From IMG/VR virus record IMGVR_UViG_3300032579_000009, positions 31,184 through 95,183 of that record: a DNA stretch of 64,000 bases; one strand, 5' to 3'. This document shows, piece after piece, positions 23,577 through 30,000 of this stretch. The translations under genes were made by a program, and so were the position numbers. The stretch's first letter is position 1; each line of letters begins with the position of its first letter. Source of the DNA: a virus. The notes beneath the pieces are model-generated. The model was not told the origin of the DNA and made no database searches. It saw only the letters and a program-made list of their open reading frames with translations.

Positions 23577-23650
23577 TGGCTCATGGTGTAGTGGTAGCAC
23601 AACAGGTTTTGATCCTGTTAGTCCTAGTTCGATTCTAGGTGGGCCTGCCA
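23577..23650 (+). tRNA. tRNA-Gln (TTG)
   Basis: Anticodon ACAGG-TTTTGAT-CCTGT, acceptor TGGCTCA/TGGGCCT with an unpaired first position, discriminator G, encoded CCA. A weak first pair is typical of Gln tRNA. Confidence 0.88.
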
Positions 23651-23834
23651 AATAAATAAAGAACAGTCCGGAGCATGCGAGTCCTACGATAAGTAGGAGA
23701 AAACTCCACTTATAGCTGGAATTTACCAGTGAACCCTATGGACGCATAGGGCTACGGGCATCCTGGGGGACAACTCCAACCTAATTAAAATGGTAGCACA
23801 GCAGTTTTGTATAAATAATATAGTGGAGATAAAA
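23651..23834 (+). other. Gene-free region with two strong hairpins
   Basis: Contains CCTAC/GTAGG and CCCTATG/CATAGGG hairpins and a distal GTCC/GGAC pairing; no open frame or tRNA found. Possibly a structured RNA. A TATAAATA motif (23810-23817) near its end serves the next gene. Confidence 0.4.
23810..23817 (+). promoter_or_regulatory. T4-late-type motif TATAAATA
   Basis: Exact octamer 17 bases before the GIY-YIG gene start; T4 homing endonuclease genes are often under late promoters. Confidence 0.45.
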
Positions 23835-24437
23835 ATGTTCTATATTATATACAAGACTACAAATTTAATCGATAATAAAATTTATGTCGGATCGCACCAA
23901 ACTAAAGAGTTGAATGACGATTACTTAGGGTCCGGAAAGTATCTTAAGCGTGCTATTTCTAAACACGGAAAGCAAAATTTTACTAAAGAGATTTTACATG
24001 TGTTTGACAATAAACAAGACATGTTTAATAAAGAACGCGAAATAGTAAATGAAGAATTTGTTAAGGATACAAATACATACAATTTCAAAATAGGCGGCTC
24101 GGGTGGTAATCCAGGCATTGTGGGTGCATTTTCTGGTAAAAAACATTCGCAAGAGTCGATTGAAAAAATAAGATTGTCTGCCCTTGCCCAAGGAACAACA
24201 GATGAAAAAAGAAGAAAATGTTCTGTTAATAATTGGGCAAAACAAGACCCAGACGCATTTAGAAAACACGCATCACGCATAAACAAAGATATCCCTAAAA
24301 CAGATACACATAGAAATGCGCTAGCAAAGGCACAGCTAGGACGAAAGATGATGAACAATGGTACAGTATCTAGTTTTATTAAAGCTGATGATATAAATGA
24401 ATATTTAGAAAAAGGGTGGACACTAGGCCACCATTAA
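23835..24437 (+). CDS. GIY-YIG homing endonuclease
   Basis: 200 residues from the ATG at 23835, which follows GTGGAG; an upstream ATG at 23790 lacks a ribosome-binding site. MFYIIYKTTNLIDNKIYVGS holds the GIY-YIG core (YIIYK...YVG), with a following catalytic region SGKYLKRAISKHGKQNF. The C-terminal half (FSGKKHSQESIEKIRLSALA) contains a NUMOD3-type DNA-binding motif. Free-standing mobile element within the tRNA cluster. Confidence 0.9.
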   Translation: MFYIIYKTTNLIDNKIYVGSHQTKELNDDYLGSGKYLKRAISKHGKQNFTKEILHVFDNKQDMFNKEREIVNEEFVKDTNTYNFKIGGSGGNPGIVGAFSGKKHSQESIEKIRLSALAQGTTDEKRRKCSVNNWAKQDPDAFRKHASRINKDIPKTDTHRNALAKAQLGRKMMNNGTVSSFIKADDINEYLEKGWTLGHH

Positions 24438-24445
24438 CAATCAAT

Positions 24446-24519
24446 TACCCCATAGTGTAACGGCAGCACGCGAAGCTCCAAACTTCTTAGTCGCGGTTCA
24501 AATCCGTGTGGGGTAGCCA
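24446..24519 (+). tRNA. tRNA-Trp (CCA)
   Basis: Acceptor TACCCCA/TGGGGTA, anticodon loop CTCCAAA, discriminator G, encoded CCA. Confidence 0.9.
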
Positions 24520-24526
24520 TTTTTAC

Positions 24527-24604
24527 GCAACGGTACCAGAGTGGCCTAATGGCGGGGACTGCAAATCCCTAAAGCCGCCGGTTCAAATCCGGCCCTGTGC
24601 TCCA
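24527..24604 (+). tRNA. tRNA-Cys (GCA)
   Basis: Anticodon GGGGA-CTGCAAA-TCCCT, T stem GCCGG/CCGGC, discriminator T as in bacterial Cys tRNA, encoded CCA. The acceptor stem has two mismatches, so function could be reduced. Confidence 0.8.
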
Positions 24605-24626
24605 AGAATAAATGTAAATATATACT

Positions 24627-25202
24627 ATGTTAACAATGGATTTTATTGACGGCTCATATCCAGATTTCATTCATCGATTAGATGATTTTTTGGAATTGGT
24701 CCCATCTGGGCATGCTAAATGTTCTAAGAATGATATACTATTTTTATATTCAATCATCTATTCTAAAAAACCAGAAAATGTATTAGAAATAGGCCGTAGT
24801 TATGGCACATCAACTTTGACTATATGTGGTGCTTTAACGGACAATAATAAAGGTAAATTATATTCAATTGATGTGGAAAACTTATTGCCAAAAGATATAG
24901 CAAATATAATTGATAAAAGAACTCAATTGATTACTAATTCAAGTGAATACCTATTAGATGAAATCAATGATGTTAAATTTGGTGTTACATTCATTGATGG
25001 CGATCATTCATACGAGATGGCCAAAAATGATATTATTAAATCCATGACACTATCAGAAGATGAAGCAATCATACTTTGTCATGATTCAGACATGTTAGGA
25101 GTACAACAGGCTATCAACGAAGTCTGTGGTATGTATCCAACTAGCTTATTAAATTGTGGAGTATTTGGAGAAAAGATCCAAATGCTCATAGTCCGTAAAT
25201 AA
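24627..25202 (+). CDS. Class I SAM-dependent methyltransferase
   Basis: 191 residues. NVLEIGRSYGTSTLTIC (about 51-67) is the SAM-binding motif I, IDVE (~83) the acidic loop, and VTFIDGDHSYEMAKNDI (~116-132) is the DGDHxY signature of the Methyltransf_24-type family. These modify small molecules or sugars, often alongside glycan synthesis. Lies alone between tRNA-Cys and tRNA-Met; substrate unknown. Confidence 0.82.
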   Translation: MLTMDFIDGSYPDFIHRLDDFLELVPSGHAKCSKNDILFLYSIIYSKKPENVLEIGRSYGTSTLTICGALTDNNKGKLYSIDVENLLPKDIANIIDKRTQLITNSSEYLLDEINDVKFGVTFIDGDHSYEMAKNDIIKSMTLSEDEAIILCHDSDMLGVQQAINEVCGMYPTSLLNCGVFGEKIQMLIVRK

Positions 25203-25210
25203 TCCAACAT

Positions 25211-25287
25211 AGCAATATAGCTCAGCTGGCCAGAGCAGATCCTTCATACGGATAAGGTCACTAGTTCGAATCTAGTTATTGCTACCA
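25211..25287 (+). tRNA. tRNA-Met (CAT), probably elongator
   Basis: Acceptor AGCAATA/TATTGCT fully paired, anticodon loop TTCATAC, T stem ACTAG/CTAGT, encoded CCA. A lysidine-modified Ile tRNA cannot be excluded. Confidence 0.85.
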
Positions 25288-25288
25288 T

Positions 25289-25366
25289 GCCTCCATAGCT
25301 CATTTGGATTAGAGCATTTGGCTACGAACCAAAAGGTGGGGAGTTCGAATCTCTCTGGGGGCTCCA
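25289..25366 (+). tRNA. tRNA-Arg (ACG)
   Basis: Acceptor GCCTCCA/TGGGGGC, anticodon TTTGG-CTACGAA-CCAAA, encoded CCA. Wobble A34 would need host TadA to become inosine. Confidence 0.9.
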
Positions 25367-25374
25367 GTTTTAAT

Positions 25375-25448
25375 GCAGGATTAGTTTAATGGTAAAACGA
25401 AACGTTGCCAACGTCTAGTCACGAGTTCGATTCTCGTATCCTGCTCCA
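25375..25448 (+). tRNA. tRNA-Gly (GCC)
   Basis: Acceptor GCAGGAT/ATCCTGC, loop TTGCCAA, discriminator T, encoded CCA. One mismatch in the anticodon stem. Confidence 0.88.
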
Positions 25449-25450
25449 AT

Positions 25451-25525
25451 GGTGTCTATAATGTAGCGGTAACATTCAGGATTGTGATTCCTGCATCACG
25501 GGTTCGAACCCCGTTAGACACCCCA
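25451..25525 (+). tRNA. tRNA-His (GTG)
   Basis: Anticodon CAGGA-TTGTGAT-TCCTG; extra G at -1 opposite C73, the His identity pair; encoded CCA. Confidence 0.93.
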
Positions 25526-25526
25526 C

Positions 25527-25555
25527 TTGACATTTTGATTAAATGACTGTATAAT
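25527..25555 (+). promoter_or_regulatory. Consensus promoter, leaderless start (TTGACA-N17-TATAAT-N6-ATG)
   Basis: Perfect hexamers and spacing; the ATG at 25562 begins six bases after TATAAT, at the expected transcription start. Confidence 0.88.
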
Positions 25556-25561
25556 ACACAT

Positions 25562-25726
25562 ATGAAAAATAAAAATACATACACCAAGTTCCAAGAAGCA
25601 GAAGATGCTGAAACAGCCTATGCTATGGTATTATCTGGGCAGTGGACTGTTGAACGATTTGCTGAATGGCACGATCAGGTCAAACATATTGAATATATGT
25701 ATGCCACAGCAGATGAGAGTTTCTGA
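25562..25726 (+). CDS. Small hypothetical protein, leaderless
   Basis: 54 residues (MKNKNTYTKFQEAEDAETAY...), acidic, no recognised domain. ATG lies where transcription from the perfect promoter upstream should begin. The next gene starts with GTG immediately after its stop. Confidence 0.65.
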   Translation: MKNKNTYTKFQEAEDAETAYAMVLSGQWTVERFAEWHDQVKHIEYMYATADESF

Positions 25727-25984
25727 GTGACTGAAGAACAACAATTAGCCTGGGATATATTAAGCACACCTGACAATGCGGACTTTAAAGAGTACCGCAG
25801 AATGCACTATGCAACATGGCTAACTAAAGAACGCAAGGTATTACTAATATCTGATATGGAAACAGGTTATATTATTAACTGTATTAACATGCTAGAAGCA
25901 TTAGGACAAGAAACTACTTTAGCCTACGCAGGCTTAATTGATGAACTAGGAAGGCGAGGGCATGAATATGAAAACCAAATTTGA
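25727..25984 (+). CDS. Hypothetical protein
   Basis: 85 residues from a GTG directly abutting the previous stop. Helical in character; contains RRMHYATWLTKERKVLLISDM. No known domain. Overlaps the next gene by 23 bases. Confidence 0.6.
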   Translation: MTEEQQLAWDILSTPDNADFKEYRRMHYATWLTKERKVLLISDMETGYIINCINMLEALGQETTLAYAGLIDELGRRGHEYENQI

Positions 25985-26315
25985 TTGGAATGGTCTAAGT
26001 GATTTACCTGATGTAAGTCAAGAAGCACTTAAGAACTATTTCTTATATGCTCTACCACCAGGTAGTTTCTTAACCAGTTTGTTAAGTTGCGATCCGTGGA
26101 CCGATGTTATTGCACGTGCAGACCATTGGAACAAAACACGCTTAAAAGAATATTCACTATGGCTACAGGACTTTGCTCCGCCAGGTAGTTGGGGTAGCCA
26201 AGATATTGTTGCTGATTGGTTGCGTAAAGGTTCTGCTTACGAACAGTTCCAAAAGTCTATGACTTGGGAAATACTACAAGCAAATGAATATGAATCAAAA
26301 GACTATGACTTCTAA
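25962..26315 (+). CDS. Hypothetical protein
   Basis: 117 residues, preceded by GGAAGGCGAGGG. Contains ALPPGSFLTSLLSCDPWTDV and several Trp. No known domain. Overlaps both neighbours, indicating coupled translation. Confidence 0.6.
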   Translation: MNMKTKFDWNGLSDLPDVSQEALKNYFLYALPPGSFLTSLLSCDPWTDVIARADHWNKTRLKEYSLWLQDFAPPGSWGSQDIVADWLRKGSAYEQFQKSMTWEILQANEYESKDYDF

Positions 26316-26499
26316 GCAACAACCAAGTTGGGTTGAGACACGAGAAGCTCTTCGTACACATGTTGAGGAGCCTCCTGTGTTTGTAGGAGAAATGGGCGTC
26401 GCAGGAGTTATAGATGGTCTATTACCCAACGGTGAACCATATGGTTGGTATAAACGTCGTGGTACTAAAGATACCAAGTTCAAAGGCAGGAAAGTTTAA
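26284..26499 (+). CDS. Hypothetical protein
   Basis: 71 residues. Contains VFVGEMGVAGVIDGLLPNGE and a basic end (YKRRGTKDTKFKGRKV). Starts within the preceding gene. Function unknown. Confidence 0.55.
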   Translation: MNMNQKTMTSKQQPSWVETREALRTHVEEPPVFVGEMGVAGVIDGLLPNGEPYGWYKRRGTKDTKFKGRKV

Positions 26500-26504
26500 A
26501 CTGA

Positions 26505-26699
26505 ATGAATAAGATTAATTTTAGTGTTAATGAGTTTCCAAAATTGTGTAAAGAATTTTATAGGCAAGACTATATTAATTGGATAACATTTTTGTCTGAC
26601 CTAGGATATAAGTTTACCTGGCAACATTACGCCAGTAAACGAAAATATGTAGAAATGGACGAAGATGAATTTACTTTATTCTTGTTAAGGTGGGCATAA
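26505..26699 (+). CDS. Small protein ending in FLLRWA (family of 180-1223)
   Basis: 64 residues. FTWQHYASKRKYVEMDEDEF leads to LFLLRWA. The ending, and the way its TAA stop fuses to the next start (TAATG), repeat what is seen at 987-1223 on the minus strand, so the family occurs at two distant loci. Function unknown. Confidence 0.65.
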   Translation: MNKINFSVNEFPKLCKEFYRQDYINWITFLSDLGYKFTWQHYASKRKYVEMDEDEFTLFLLRWA

Positions 26700-27082
26700 T
26701 GGACTTTACAATTAACCCAGAGTATATGACTAGTGTGACTATTCATAAAGAATGGAATTCTTATACGAATAATGGTCGTGTGCCAACCAATGATGAACTG
26801 CTATTAATCCTACAAGGTAAAGGTAAGTGTAGTAGCACAAGTTCAGAAGACCACCCAGAGTTTGCCCGTTTGCGTGAGCAGTTAGGCGAGCTAGGTTACA
26901 TTCATATCCAACGTGGTCAGTGGAATGGCGATAGAGTTCTAAAGCCGTTCAAACTTAACGGCAGAAAGTTCAAAGAGGGTGATCGGTTTAGCTGTGGTGC
27001 GGCAATGGGTACGCATCTTGCTGTCCGTGCTAAACACCCAGAATATTATAAGGATGAGTACGATGATGAAACCGTGGATTGA
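26699..27082 (+). CDS. Hypothetical protein
   Basis: About 127 residues; the ATG at 26699 shares a base with the previous stop (an ATG at 26690 is also in frame). Contains LREQLGELGYIHIQRGQWNGD and GAAMGTHLAVRAKHPE. No known domain. Confidence 0.6.
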   Translation: MDFTINPEYMTSVTIHKEWNSYTNNGRVPTNDELLLILQGKGKCSSTSSEDHPEFARLREQLGELGYIHIQRGQWNGDRVLKPFKLNGRKFKEGDRFSCGAAMGTHLAVRAKHPEYYKDEYDDETVD

Positions 27083-27482
27083 AAATATTAGTCTTGATGA
27101 TGTTCGCAAGGGATATCACTACGACCCAGGTTTCAACAGTATGCTGATCCAGATTGTAGATCCTGGTGTAGAGTTTCCAACGCCTAAACATCAGTTCCGT
27201 AAGACCTATCAGTTCTACTTCCTAGACGTAGAAGACAATGAGCCTGACGGTTGTTTGTATGATGCAGCAATTACCAATGAAGATGCTAAAGGTATTGCTG
27301 AAGCATTACGTGAAGCATGGAATGAACATATGAATGTAGTGGTACACTGCCATATGGGTGTAGCACGCAGTGGTGCAGTAGCAGAAGTTGGCGTTATGAT
27401 TGGGTTTAGAGATACAGAGAAATTTCGTATTCCTAACTTGATGGTCAAACACAAGCTAATGCACTATTTAGGTTTAGTTTAA
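27063..27482 (+). CDS. Dual-specificity / tyrosine phosphatase-like protein
   Basis: About 139 residues from the ATG at 27063, inside the end of the preceding gene; upstream in-frame codons back to 26979 lie within that gene and are probably not used. VVHCHMGVARSGAVAEVG carries the HCx5R(S) P-loop of cysteine phosphatases (His-Cys-His-Met-Gly-Val-Ala-Arg-Ser). An upstream LDVEDNEPDG segment fits the general-acid loop region. Could act on host phosphoproteins or on RNA/nucleotide phosphate; the substrate is unknown. Such phosphatases occur in several large phages. Confidence 0.8.
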   Translation: MMKPWIENISLDDVRKGYHYDPGFNSMLIQIVDPGVEFPTPKHQFRKTYQFYFLDVEDNEPDGCLYDAAITNEDAKGIAEALREAWNEHMNVVVHCHMGVARSGAVAEVGVMIGFRDTEKFRIPNLMVKHKLMHYLGLV

Positions 27483-27484
27483 AT

Positions 27485-27560
27485 GCTACCTTAGCTCATC
27501 TGGTAGAGCACCGGCCTGAAGAGTCGGGTGTGCTTGGTTCAAGTCCAAGAGGTAGCACCA
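27485..27560 (+). tRNA. tRNA-Phe (GAA)
   Basis: Acceptor GCTACCT/AGGTAGC, anticodon CCGGC-CTGAAGA-GTCGG, encoded CCA; two bases after the preceding stop. Confidence 0.93.
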
Positions 27561-27580
27561 ACGTTAAATAAAGGTATAAC

Positions 27581-28051
27581 ATGAAAAAATTAGACATCAA
27601 TTATGTCCGTGATTACATAGAATCACAGAGCGCAGAAACCAAAGTCTACATTGGTGGAGACAGCCGTCGTTTCCGTAAAAATGGCAAATGGTATGCTGAA
27701 TACACCTTGGCAGTGGTTGTACACCTTAACGGTAAAAACGGCTGTAAGATCTTTGGTGAAAGCTCAGTTGAAGTTGACTATGATCAAAAGCGTAGTCGTC
27801 CAGCTATGCGTCTAATGAACGAAGTATATAAGATTTCAGAACTATACCTTAAACTGCACGAAGTATTAGAAGATCGTGAAGTTGAAGTTCACTTAGACAT
27901 TAACCCTGATGAAATGCATGGGTCAAGCTGTGTGGTGCAACAAGCAATTGGTTATATCCGTGGTACCTGTAATGTCATACCATTGGTTAAACCAAATGCG
28001 TTTGCGGCTAGCTATGCGGCAGACCGTCTACATCACGTAGTAAATGGTTGA
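27581..28051 (+). CDS. RNase H-like YkuK-family protein
   Basis: 156 residues. VYIGGDSRRFRKNGKWYAEYTL at the N-terminus, EVHLDINPDEMHGSS in the middle and the C-terminal AASYAADRLHH follow the YkuK/DUF458 family, which has an RNase H-like fold with conserved acidic residues. The biochemical role of the family is not settled; nucleic-acid processing is likely. Located within the tRNA cluster, where RNA processing would make sense, though that is inference. Confidence 0.75.
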   Translation: MKKLDINYVRDYIESQSAETKVYIGGDSRRFRKNGKWYAEYTLAVVVHLNGKNGCKIFGESSVEVDYDQKRSRPAMRLMNEVYKISELYLKLHEVLEDREVEVHLDINPDEMHGSSCVVQQAIGYIRGTCNVIPLVKPNAFAASYAADRLHHVVNG

Positions 28052-28076
28052 CACAGCGGCCAAATGAGCGTATAAT
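28048..28076 (+). promoter_or_regulatory. Consensus promoter for tRNAs (TTGACA-N17-TATAAT)
   Basis: Perfect hexamers and spacing overlapping the end of the YkuK-like gene, 19 bases before tRNA-Gly(TCC). Confidence 0.88.
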
Positions 28077-28095
28077 ATATGCTTGTTTGGTTAAT

Positions 28096-28169
28096 GCGGG
28101 ATTAGTTTAATGGCAGAACAAGAGATTTCCAATCTTTTGGTGAGGGTTCGATTCCCTTATCCCGCTCCA
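28096..28169 (+). tRNA. tRNA-Gly (TCC)
   Basis: Acceptor GCGGGAT/ATCCCGC, anticodon AGAGA-TTTCCAA-TCTTT, discriminator T, encoded CCA. Confidence 0.92.
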
Positions 28170-28176
28170 TTTTACA

Positions 28177-28253
28177 GGGCCTATAGCTTAATTGGTTGAA
28201 GCAACAAACTCATAATTTGGAGATTCCTGGTTCAAGTCCAGGTGGGCCCACCA
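28177..28253 (+). tRNA. tRNA with anticodon CAT (Met or Ile2)
   Basis: Acceptor GGGCCTA/TGGGCCC, anticodon loop CTCATAA, T stem CCTGG/CCAGG, encoded CCA. Of three CAT tRNAs this GGGCC-type acceptor is closest to bacterial Ile(CAT) that carries lysidine, but identity is uncertain. Confidence 0.85.
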
Positions 28254-28255
28254 AA

Positions 28256-28330
28256 CCGGTGTTAGTTAAATGGATATAACAGGGGATTTCTACTCCCTAG
28301 TTGGGGGTTCGATTCCCTCACGCCGGACCA
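28256..28330 (+). tRNA. tRNA-Arg (TCT)
   Basis: Acceptor CCGGTGT/ACGCCGG, anticodon GGGGA-TTTCTAC-TCCCT, encoded CCA. Confidence 0.9.
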
Positions 28331-28337
28331 TAAGTAT

Positions 28338-28366
28338 TTGACATAGTCACTAAAAGGCAGTATAAT
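28338..28366 (+). promoter_or_regulatory. Consensus promoter abutting a start codon (TTGACA-N17-TATAAT-ATG)
   Basis: Perfect hexamers and spacing. The -10 runs straight into the ATG at 28367, so transcripts from it would begin inside the reading frame. Confidence 0.85.
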
Positions 28367-28606
28367 ATGAAATATACGCAAGAAGAGATTATTGAACTGG
28401 CCAAAGAAGTAGAGCTCAGTGATATGATTGATTGGGAAGGCCTGCCTTTAGAAAAAGATAGAATCTATCAAATCGTTGGCAGTCAAGCCTATGAAGTGTA
28501 TGAAGAATTTACCAATAGTGCTGATGGTGAAGCAATACTGTTAGCCACAGTAACTAAGTTATTAGTAGAGAATTTTGTTCTTAACCTTAGGGTTAATAAC
28601 GTTTAA
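28367..28606 (+). CDS. Small acidic protein
   Basis: 79 residues (MKYTQEEIIELAKEVELS...), acidic and helical, no recognised domain. The ATG at 28367 directly follows a promoter -10, so that promoter could express only a shorter product, for instance from Met20; a transcript reading through from upstream could use the full start with AAAGG 13 bases ahead. The true start is therefore uncertain. Confidence 0.6.
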   Translation: MKYTQEEIIELAKEVELSDMIDWEGLPLEKDRIYQIVGSQAYEVYEEFTNSADGEAILLATVTKLLVENFVLNLRVNNV

Positions 28607-28612
28607 GTTGAT

Positions 28613-28687
28613 AGCGGTGGTGGAGCAATTGGCAGCTCGCCAGCCTCATAAGCTGGAGACCAGGTTCGAGTCCTGCGACCGCAACCA
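28613..28687 (+). tRNA. Initiator-like tRNA-fMet (CAT)
   Basis: Anticodon CCAGC-CTCATAA-GCTGG, D arm GAGC/GCTC followed by G as in bacterial initiator, and position 1 (A) cannot pair with A72, the initiator hallmark; ends CGCAACCA like E. coli fMet. The anticodon stem lacks the full GGG/CCC run. Acceptor has one further mismatch. Confidence 0.75.
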
Positions 28688-28707
28688 ACACTAGGTTACA
28701 CTTTTCC

Positions 28708-28905
28708 TTAAAGAAAGTGGGTCATTGGTGATACCATAACGCCAGGGTGCGCACGATAAAGTTTAGCGACTACCTCTAAGTCCCATTGCCGGGAGCCTTG
28801 AAAGTATCGTGGGTGTTTTGCTGTTTTTAACCACAAAGCAAACAGACGGACAGAGTAACCGCTCAGTTCTGGGCCAGGTAGTGCTGGTAGCAGGACACAA
28901 TGCAT
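28708..28905 (-). CDS. Doubtful antisense open frame between tRNAs
   Basis: 65 residues on the strand opposite to the tRNAs, filling a 214-base gap between tRNA-fMet and tRNA-Glu. The translation (for example SVRLFALWLKTAKHPRYFQ) is unusually protein-like. Its ATG overlaps the first bases of tRNA-Glu by four. A stem-type sequence (CACTTT/AAAGTG) follows its stop. Could equally be a structured plus-strand RNA. Confidence 0.3.
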   Translation of the reverse strand: MHCVLLPALPGPELSGYSVRLFALWLKTAKHPRYFQGSRQWDLEVVAKLYRAHPGVMVSPMTHFL

Positions 28906-28977
28906 CTATCGTCTAGAGGCCTAGGACACCGCCCTTTCACGGCGGGAACACGAGTTCGAATCTCGTTAGATGTACCA
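28902..28977 (+). tRNA. tRNA-Glu (TTC), copy 2
   Basis: Acceptor GCATCTA/TAGATGT, anticodon CCGCC-CTTTCAC-GGCGG (fully paired), encoded CCA. The D arm is identical to copy 1 at 22676. Confidence 0.92.
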
Positions 28978-29048
28978 ATTAATTTTGGTAATTACAATAA
29001 ATGACATTTTTCAATGTGTTTAGCTAAATAAACATAAGGAGATATAAA

Positions 29049-29501
29049 ATGTTATTAATAGAAGAGTATATTAAACAATCTAAAGAAGCAAGGCAACAAC
29101 ACTTAGTTTTAACGGAGTCTTGCATAGAAAGAGGTGGCCCACAAAAAGGTGGATTATCTAGTTATTGTAAAGGGCTAATGGCCCATGTATTAGATACGAG
29201 TATCCCAAGTGGACATAAAATACATATATGCCATGCCTGTAACAATGAAAAGTGTAGTAACCCAAAACATTTATATTGGGGCACTGCACAAGAAAATAGA
29301 ATAGATCAGGGCAAAGATAATAGTCCTTGGGATAGAATGGTTGCCAAATATGGGTATGAAGAAGCCTGTAAAATGAATGGTAAAAATAAAAAAGGTAATA
29401 CCAATGGGTCAGGTAATAAAGGTAAACCTAAATCAGAAGAACATAAAAGAAAAATTGCCCTTAATCGTAAGGGTGGTAGAAAGAAAAAAGAAACAGTTTA
29501 A
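29049..29501 (+). CDS. HNH homing-type endonuclease with NUMOD3-like tail
   Basis: 150 residues. HICHACNNEKCSNPKHLYWGT followed by ENRIDQ is the typical HNH_3 signature (C-H-x-C...C-x-NP-x-HL-x-x-GT). The tail KPKSEEHKRKIALN is NUMOD3-like and Lys-rich. Preceded by ATAAGGAGATAT and by an AGCTAAATAAxxATAAGGAG leader similar to that of the HNH gene at 22134. Third mobile endonuclease in the tRNA region. Confidence 0.88.
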   Translation: MLLIEEYIKQSKEARQQHLVLTESCIERGGPQKGGLSSYCKGLMAHVLDTSIPSGHKIHICHACNNEKCSNPKHLYWGTAQENRIDQGKDNSPWDRMVAKYGYEEACKMNGKNKKGNTNGSGNKGKPKSEEHKRKIALNRKGGRKKKETV

Positions 29502-29506
29502 ATATT

Positions 29507-29591
29507 GCCCCGATGGTGGAATTGGCAGACACGCTTGTCTTAGAAGCAAGTACCGAAAGGTGTGAGAGTTCAAGTCTCTCTTGGGGCACCA
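29507..29591 (+). tRNA. tRNA-Leu (TAG)
   Basis: Acceptor GCCCCGA/TTGGGGC, anticodon CTTGT-CTTAGAA-GCAAG, long variable arm, encoded CCA. Confidence 0.92.
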
Positions 29592-29598
29592 TTAAATT

Positions 29599-29673
29599 GC
29601 TGGATTAGCTCAGTGGTAGAGCAACCGCCTTGTAAGCGGTAGGTCGTCAGTTCAATCCCGACATCCAGCACCA
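29599..29673 (+). tRNA. tRNA-Thr (TGT)
   Basis: Acceptor GCTGGAT/ATCCAGC, anticodon ACCGC-CTTGTAA-GCGGT, encoded CCA. Confidence 0.93.
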
Positions 29674-29679
29674 AGAATT

Positions 29680-29773
29680 GGAGAGCTGGCCGAGTGGTCG
29701 AAGGCACTTCCCTGCTAAGGAAGCATACGGGCTTAAACCTGTATCGAGGGTTCGAATCCCTCGCTCTCCGCCA
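29680..29773 (+). tRNA. tRNA-Ser (GCT)
   Basis: Acceptor GGAGAGC/GCTCTCC, loop CTGCTAA, long variable arm, discriminator G, encoded CCA. Last tRNA of the cluster. Confidence 0.93.
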
Positions 29774-29774
29774 A

Positions 29775-29782
29775 TATAAATA
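29775..29782 (+). promoter_or_regulatory. T4-late-type promoter TATAAATA, near-leaderless
   Basis: Exact octamer starting two bases after the last tRNA and five bases before the ATG at 29788. Confidence 0.55.
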
Positions 29783-29787
29783 TTAAT

Positions 29788-30000
29788 ATGAATCCAACGA
29801 CATCATTTCTAGTAGTACTACTAATCACAGGCTGTGCTGTCCAGCCTACTCCCGCAAAAAATAATAAGCAAGTTGAAACAACACCAAATAAACCAGCGTA
29901 CACATTGTACGTACCACCAGAAGAAATATGGCCAGAAGATTATCAATCACCCCCAAAAGTCTGTGCTAGCCCATTTAGAGGAAGTATATTAGAAAGATGA
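29788..30000 (+). CDS. Small lipoprotein
   Basis: 70 residues. A signal sequence (TTSFLVVLLITGC) ends in a lipobox with Cys16; the mature part is short and Pro-rich. Small outer-membrane lipoproteins in phages can act as spanins or block receptors, but none of these can be assigned. Its stop overlaps the start of the adenylate cyclase gene by four bases, so the two are co-translated. Confidence 0.75.
   Translation: MNPTTSFLVVLLITGCAVQPTPAKNNKQVETTPNKPAYTLYVPPEEIWPEDYQSPPKVCASPFRGSILER

Noticed and set aside
23103-23834. RNase P RNA or group I intron in the gene-free gaps
   Set aside because: The segments are too short, lack conserved RNase P or P7/P3 core sequences, and no split gene flanks them.
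23921-24358. Minus-strand 145-codon frame opposite the GIY-YIG gene
   Set aside because: Overlaps the clear endonuclease frame entirely; Ser/Leu/Cys-rich translation with no similarity to any family.
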